Origin: Curtobacterium sp. VKM Ac-1376
GTDB lineage: Bacteria; Actinomycetota; Actinomycetes; Actinomycetales; Microbacteriaceae
Assembly: GCF_015351025.1 (NCBI RefSeq)
Contig: NZ_JADKRV010000002.1
Span: 62,001-126,000 of the forward strand
Direction of reading: 5' to 3'
DNA: 64,000 nucleotides
Below are positions 59,796 to 64,000 of this stretch, in pieces. How positions within the stretch are numbered: position 1 is the stretch's first letter; every line of letters starts with the position of its first letter. A program made the translations under genes and the position numbers. Under the pieces are notes generated by a model. The model worked only from the letters and a program-made list of their open reading frames with translations. It was not told the DNA's origin and did not search any database.

Positions 59796-60349
59796 CAGAC
59801 CTCGAGGAGTTCGGCTTCCTTCTTCTTCAGCGCGTCGTCGATCTGGTCGACGTGCTTCTTCGTCAAGGCTTCGAGGTCCTTGTCGCCGCGTGAGATCTCG
59901 TCGTCGGAGATCTCACCCTTGAGCGCGTCGAGGTCGTCCTTGGCCTTGCGACGGATGTTCCGGATGACGACCTTGTGGTCCTCGCCCTTGCTGCGCACGA
60001 GCTTCACGAACTCCTTGCGGCGGTCCTGGGTGAGCTCCGGGATCGTCACACGGACGATCTCGCCGTCGTTCGACGGGCTGGCGCCGAGGTTCGGGAACGT
60101 CGCGATGGAGCGTTCGATCTCCTTCAGCGCGGACTTGTCGTACGGCGTGACGATGAGCGTTCGGGCCTCGGGCGTCTGCAGCGACGCGAGCTGCGCGAGC
60201 GGCGTCGGGGTGCCGTAGTAGTCGACCGGGATCTTCTGGAAGAGCGCGGCGTTGATCCGGCCGGTTCGGACGGTCGAGAAGTCGTCCTTGGCGACCTCCA
60301 CGGCCTTTGCCATCTTCTCGGTGGCTTCGGTGAGGACATCACTGATCAC
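59795..60349 (-). CDS. frr: Ribosome recycling factor
   Basis: 184 residues, the standard length. The three-helix-bundle segments [17 protein letters not shown] and [10 protein letters not shown] are intact. With EF-G it splits post-termination ribosomes. The GTG at 60349 has AAGGAG 7 nt upstream. Between pyrH and cdsA as usual. Confidence 0.96.
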   Translation of the reverse strand: MISDVLTEATEKMAKAVEVAKDDFSTVRTGRINAALFQKIPVDYYGTPTPLAQLASLQTPEARTLIVTPYDKSALKEIERSIATFPNLGASPSNDGEIVRVTIPELTQDRRKEFVKLVRSKGEDHKVVIRNIRRKAKDDLDALKGEISDDEISRGDKDLEALTKKHVDQIDDALKKKEAELLEV

Positions 60350-60396
60350 GGTGTTACTCCTTCGGTACTGGCGTCGAGTCTAGTCAGCGCGGCGGG

Positions 60397-61116
60397 TCAG
60401 TTGCTGACCACGGTGCCGATGCGCTCCCCGCGGATGGCTGCCTGGACGTTGCCGTCGCCCTCCATGCCGAAGACGTGCATCGGCATGCCGTTGTCCATGC
60501 AGAGCGAGAACGCGGTGGCGTCGACGACCTTCAGGCCCTTGAGCAGAGCGTCCTGGTAGGTGACGTGGTGCAGTTTCTCGGCCGAGGCGTCCTTCTTCGG
60601 GTCGGCGGTGTACACCCCGTCGACGCCGTTCTTGGCGACGAGGACCTCGTCGGCCTTGATCTCGAGCGCCCGCTGCGCCGCGACCGTGTCGGTGGAGAAG
60701 TAGGGCAGCCCGGCCCCGGCGCCGAAGATCACGACGCGGCCCTTCTCGAGGTGCCGCTCGGCGCGCCGCGGGATGTACGGCTCGGCGACCTGGGTCATCG
60801 CGATGGCCGACTGCACGCGCGTGGCGGCCCCGGCCTGCTCGAGGAAGTCCTGCAGGGCCAGGGCGTTCATCACGGTGCCGAGCATGCCCATGTAGTCGGC
60901 GCGACCGCGGTCCATGCCGCGCTGCGAGAGCTCGGCGCCACGGAAGAAGTTGCCCCCGCCGACCACGATCGCGATCTCGACCTCACGGGCGGCGACGGCG
61001 ATCTCCTTGGCGATGGTGCCGATCACGTCGGGGTTGACACCGAGGGAGCCGGCGCCGAACGCCTCTCCCGACAGCTTCAGCAGTACGCGGCGTCGTCCGG
61101 TCTTCTCGTCGGTCAT
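60397..61116 (-). CDS. pyrH: UMP kinase
   Basis: 239 residues of the amino-acid-kinase fold. [10 protein letters not shown] at the N-terminus, [10 protein letters not shown] (UMP site) and the late [11 protein letters not shown] are typical. It converts UMP to UDP and in bacteria is controlled by UTP and GTP. It lies between tsf and frr, after a terminator-like hairpin that may lower its expression relative to rpsB-tsf. Confidence 0.96.
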   Translation of the reverse strand: MTDEKTGRRRVLLKLSGEAFGAGSLGVNPDVIGTIAKEIAVAAREVEIAIVVGGGNFFRGAELSQRGMDRGRADYMGMLGTVMNALALQDFLEQAGAATRVQSAIAMTQVAEPYIPRRAERHLEKGRVVIFGAGAGLPYFSTDTVAAQRALEIKADEVLVAKNGVDGVYTADPKKDASAEKLHHVTYQDALLKGLKVVDATAFSLCMDNGMPMHVFGMEGDGNVQAAIRGERIGTVVSN

Positions 61117-61188
61117 CTGGTCCGCACCCTTCGTCGTGGTCTCGTGGAAATGTACTCGCGGATGTCGCGCGCACCTGCGCGCGAAAAC

Positions 61189-61218
61189 GGGGCCAGGAAC
61201 CGGTTGGTTCCTGGCCCC
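61189..61218 (-). terminator. Intrinsic terminator after tsf
   Basis: GGGGCCAGGAACC and its complement form 13-bp arms with a 4-nt loop. On the minus strand the stem is soon followed by GTTTTC, the only clear U-run behind a hairpin in the window. Confidence 0.8.
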
Positions 61219-61230
61219 GTCACGGGTTCG

Positions 61231-62058
61231 TTACGCGCCGACCTTGACGCGGGCGAAGCCCTGGATGGTGATGCCGGCGTTCTCGGCGGCCTTCGCGACG
61301 GAGATCTTGTTGTCCTTCGCGTAGTCCTGGTCGAGGAGCGCCACCTGCTTGATGTAAGCGTTCAGACGGCCCTCGACGATCTTCGGGAGCGCAGCCTCGG
61401 GCTTGCCCTCCTCGCGCGTGATCGCCTCGACGGTCGCGCGCTCCTTCTCGATGGCCTCGGCCGGGACCTCGTCGCGCGTCAGGTACGTCGGGTTCGCGAA
61501 CGCGACGTGCTGGGCGATCGAACGGGCCTCCGCTGCGTTGTCACCCTCGTACGCGATGACGACGGCGATCTGCGGCGGCAGGTCCTGGCTGGTCTTGTGC
61601 AGGTAGATCTCGAAGGCCGAACCCTCGACACGGCGGACCGTTCGGACCTCGAGCTTCTCGCCCAGCGCAGCGGCGGCCTCGTTGACGACGTCGAGGACGG
61701 TCTTGCCGTCCAGGGGTGCGGCGTTGGCCGACGCGACGTCGGCGGCACCGGCGGCGGCGACCGCACCGAGCACCTTGTCGGCGAGGGTCGTGAACTTCTC
61801 GTTCTTCGCGACGAAGTCGGTCTCGCTCGCCAGTTCGACGACCGTGGCGGCGCCGTTCTCGGAGGTCGCGACGACGACACCCTCGGAGGTGGCACGGTCA
61901 TCGCGCTTGGCGACGGCCTTGGCACCCTTGATGCGGAGCAGCTCGACGGCCTTGTCGTAGTCGCCGTCGGCCTCGACGAGCGCATTCTTCGCGTCCATCA
62001 TGCCGGCGCCGAGGTCCTCGCGGAGCTTCTTCACGTCAGCAGCGGTGAAGTTTGCCAT
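61231..62058 (-). CDS. tsf: Elongation factor Ts
   Basis: 275 residues; nucleotide-exchange factor for EF-Tu. The N-terminal UBA-like A-D-V-K-K-L-R-E-D-L-G-A-G-M-M-D-A-K and the T-D-F-V-A-K-N core motif are present. The ATG at 62058 has AAAGGA upstream. Co-oriented with rpsB 85 nt upstream, with a hairpin in the gap. Confidence 0.97.
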   Translation of the reverse strand: MANFTAADVKKLREDLGAGMMDAKNALVEADGDYDKAVELLRIKGAKAVAKRDDRATSEGVVVATSENGAATVVELASETDFVAKNEKFTTLADKVLGAVAAAGAADVASANAAPLDGKTVLDVVNEAAAALGEKLEVRTVRRVEGSAFEIYLHKTSQDLPPQIAVVIAYEGDNAAEARSIAQHVAFANPTYLTRDEVPAEAIEKERATVEAITREEGKPEAALPKIVEGRLNAYIKQVALLDQDYAKDNKISVAKAAENAGITIQGFARVKVGA

Positions 62059-62103
62059 TGACTGGAGTCCTTTCTGGACTGTACGTGTGTGGAGAGTGGC
62101 GAA

Positions 62104-62137
62104 GCAGGCGCCGGACCCGGTCGGATCCGGCGCCTGC
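62104..62137. terminator. Hairpin between rpsB and tsf
   Basis: GCAGGCGCCGGA and its exact complement, 10-nt loop, no U-run. It may attenuate read-through or protect the rpsB mRNA 3' end, since tsf is normally co-transcribed. Confidence 0.55.
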
Positions 62138-62143
62138 GACAGG

Positions 62144-63076
62144 TCACTCGGCGGGGGTGGTCTCCGCGGCTGCCTCGGCCTCGGCCGTGGGCTCCGCGTT
62201 CTTCGCCTCGTCGGCGATCGGCTCGCCGATCTCCTTCGCGGCGACCTGCGCGTCAGCGTCGTTCTCCTCGACGGTGCTGCCTTCCGCCGGAGCGGCGGGC
62301 GTCTCGGCCGTGGCCGCGTCGTCGCCACCGAGGAGCTCCTGCTCCCATGCGGCGAGGGGCTCGCTGGCCTCGTCGTCGTCCCCGCCGTTGTGACGGGTCT
62401 TCAGGCCCTCGGCCGCGGCGTCGGCAACGATGCGGGTGAGGAGACCGACGGAGCGGATCGCGTCGTCGTTGCCCGGGATCGGGTAGGTGATCTCGTCGGG
62501 GTCGCAGTTGGTGTCGAGGATGCCGATGATCGGGATACCGAGCTTCTGCGCCTCGTCGACTGCGAGGTGCTCCTTCTTCGTGTCGACGATCCAGAGCGCG
62601 CTCGGGGTCCGCGTGAGGTTACGGATACCACCGAGGGTCTTGTGGAGCTTGTCCAGCTCGCGCTTCTTGATGAGGAGCTCCTTCTTGGTGAAGCCCTTCG
62701 TCGTGTCGTCGAAGTCGATCTCCTCGAGCTCCTTCATGCGCGCGAGGCGCTTGGAGACCGTCTGGAAGTTCGTGAGCAGACCGCCGAGCCAACGCTGGTT
62801 GACGTACGGCTGGCCGACGCGGGTCGCCTGCTCGGCGATGGAGCCCTGCGCCTGCTTCTTGGTGCCCACGAAGAGGATCGTGCCACCGTGCGCGACCGTC
62901 TCCTTGACGAAGTCGTACGCGCGGTCGATGAAGGCCAGCGACTGCTGCAGGTCGATGATGTGGATACCCGAGCGCTCGGCGAGGATGAAGCGCTTCACCT
63001 TCGGGTTCCACCGACGGGTCTGGTGTCCGAAGTGGACGCCGCTGTCGAGCAGCTGGCGGATGGTGACGACGGCCAT
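62144..63076 (-). CDS. rpsB: 30S ribosomal protein S2
   Basis: 310 residues. The conserved core runs to about residue 230 ([17 protein letters not shown] near the N-terminus). The remaining 80 residues are an acidic Glu/Ala/Asp tail, a known actinobacterial feature. The ATG at 63076 has AGGAGG 7 nt upstream. A leader of about 225 nt separates it from the nearest -10-like box. Confidence 0.97.
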   Translation of the reverse strand: MAVVTIRQLLDSGVHFGHQTRRWNPKVKRFILAERSGIHIIDLQQSLAFIDRAYDFVKETVAHGGTILFVGTKKQAQGSIAEQATRVGQPYVNQRWLGGLLTNFQTVSKRLARMKELEEIDFDDTTKGFTKKELLIKKRELDKLHKTLGGIRNLTRTPSALWIVDTKKEHLAVDEAQKLGIPIIGILDTNCDPDEITYPIPGNDDAIRSVGLLTRIVADAAAEGLKTRHNGGDDDEASEPLAAWEQELLGGDDAATAETPAAPAEGSTVEENDADAQVAAKEIGEPIADEAKNAEPTAEAEAAAETTPAE

Positions 63077-63388
63077 GTGCCGTCCTCCTTCTGTGTTCTC
63101 GGCGCGCAGGCGTGCTCTCGCACATCGCTACGGACCTGTTGCGGTTGTGTCGACCACGACCGGGGGGCGTGGTCCCTGGTGTCCTGGCACACGACCGCCC
63201 ACTCGTGAGAGCGGGACCGGTGGTCGGGTGCCGAGCCGAAGACGGCGCTCCGTTGACGACCCTGTGGACACGCGAAGTCAGCGCGCATCAGCGCACTGCT
63301 GGATAGATGCTAACAGACGTCGCGGCCCGGATCACGTACGCCTCGCGGCTGACGCGATCCGGGCCTCCCAGCTGACGATCCGGGTGGA
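63077..63388 (-). other. rpsB leader and upstream region
   Basis: 312 bp without a gene. On the minus strand a TAGCAT box with a TG extension (63307-63312) could start a leader of about 225 nt. The leader contains a hairpin (63193-63225) with GACC/GGTC outer and CCCGCTC/GAGTGGG inner stems, and ends in AGGAGG. The long structured leader may be the site of S2 autoregulation. Confidence 0.45.
63324..63365. terminator. Hairpin after the sugar-porter gene
   Basis: GGCCCGGATC and GATCCGGGCC form 10-bp arms with a 22-nt loop, 24 nt past the stop of the sugar-porter gene. Confidence 0.5.
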
Positions 63389-64000
63389 TCAGGCCTTGGC
63401 GCTCACCGTGTCGCCCTCGGCGGAGATGCCCATCTCCTCGAGCGAACGGCCCTTCGTCTCCGGGATCTTGGCGATGACGAAGAACAGCGACAGCAGCGCG
63501 AACAGCGCGTAGATGCCGTAGGTGACGGTGAGGTTGAAGCCGGACAGCACCGGGAACGAGATCGTGACGATGAAGTTCGCGATCCAGTTGGCAGCGGAGC
63601 CGATGCCGAGCGCCGTCGCGCGGATGCGGTTCGGGAACATCTCGCCGAGCAGGACCCACATGAGCGGGCCCCAGGTGGCACCGAAGGAGACCACGAACAG
63701 GTTCGCGAAGATCAGCGCGATGACGCCCCACGAGCCGGGCAGGCTCGGGCTGCCGTCGACGATCACCGACTGCGAGAACGCGATCGCGACCATCGTGAGC
63801 GAGACGAACATGCCGGCGGAACCGGCGACGAGCAGCGGCTTGCGGCCGACCTTGTCCACCATGAAGATCGCGATGAAGGTGACGGCGACGTTCACCACCG
63901 AGGTGATGGTGGAGATCAGGAACGAGTCCTCCTCCTTGAACCCGACGGCCTGCCAGAGCGTCGTGGAGTAGTAGAAGATCACGTTGATCCCGACGAACTG
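63389..64000 (-). CDS. MFS sugar porter, 5' truncated by the window edge
   Basis: The frame is open to base 64000; 203 C-terminal residues are visible, holding about six membrane helices. The sugar-porter (SP) signature P-E-T-K-G-R-S-L-E-E near the end, V-D-K-V-G-R-K-P-L-L between helices 8 and 9 and Q-F-V-G-I-N at the edge identify the family of xylose, galactose and inositol H+ symporters. Substrate not predictable from the C-terminal half. Confidence 0.92.
   Translation of the reverse strand, partial: QFVGINVIFYYSTTLWQAVGFKEEDSFLISTITSVVNVAVTFIAIFMVDKVGRKPLLVAGSAGMFVSLTMVAIAFSQSVIVDGSPSLPGSWGVIALIFANLFVVSFGATWGPLMWVLLGEMFPNRIRATALGIGSAANWIANFIVTISFPVLSGFNLTVTYGIYALFALLSLFFVIAKIPETKGRSLEEMGISAEGDTVSAKA

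Overview
The window is GC-rich actinobacterial chromosome. Several features point to Microbacteriaceae, most likely Curtobacterium or a close relative: a sigR/rsrA pair with the H-x3-C-x2-C anti-sigma motif, a single-chain 2-oxoglutarate decarboxylase (Kgd), a GuaB1-type IMPDH relative, the glgE-glgB maltosyltransferase pathway, a tmRNA tag reading ANSKRTDFALAA, and very high third-position GC. The genus is inference. The window is mostly ordinary chromosome with one accessory sugar-catabolism block. I see no insertion sequence, prophage, CRISPR array, tRNA or rRNA.

Layout. 1-7.5 kb: end of a YceI-like protein, an NAD(P)HX dehydratase, a HAD hydrolase coupled to an Old Yellow Enzyme, a pair of CNNM/CorC-type membrane proteins, and GuaB1. 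7.6-15.8 kb: Kgd, a GNAT acetyltransferase, rsrA-sigR divergent from aroA-rsgA. 16-22.8 kb: a YhgE/Pip-like membrane protein with a clear promoter-operator, hisN, an MFS exporter, and a large ATP-binding LuxR regulator preceded by a small ORF. 23.3-28.8 kb: glmS, a 33-residue membrane peptide, an M50-like peptidase, metY and an LLM-class monooxygenase. 28.8-33.7 kb: a Lys-Asp/Glu-Pro repeat protein, tmRNA, smpB, ftsX, ftsE and prfB.

33.9-42.9 kb is the accessory block. A ROK regulator, an ABC sugar importer without its own ATPase and a GH51 arabinofuranosidase run on the minus strand. A Cys-type sulfatase and a formylglycine-generating enzyme run divergently on the plus strand. None of the three enzymes has a visible signal peptide. 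This suggests uptake followed by cytoplasmic desulfation and cleavage of a sulfated, arabinose-containing sugar; the substrate is unknown.

43-54 kb: a cysteine desulfurase divergent from glgX, then translationally coupled glgE-glgB, a TPR-thioredoxin protein and a membrane protein with an internal lipobox. 54-58.7 kb: a long DivIVA-like coiled coil, an alpha/beta hydrolase, a lytic transglycosylase and a protein with four DivIVA-like repeats. 58.8-63.1 kb: the conserved rpsB-tsf-pyrH-frr-cdsA cluster. The window ends in a sugar-porter gene.

Two genome-style signals recur. One is a family of long intergenic palindromes at gene ends, whose arms covary between copies. The other is a TANNNT box 6-9 nt before start codons that lack a Shine-Dalgarno sequence, the signature of leaderless mRNAs. 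The best single regulatory find is a GGGAAT-N18-GTT promoter inside the start of aroA. It reads toward an upstream GTG start of sigR and implies an autoregulated, N-terminally extended sigma factor.
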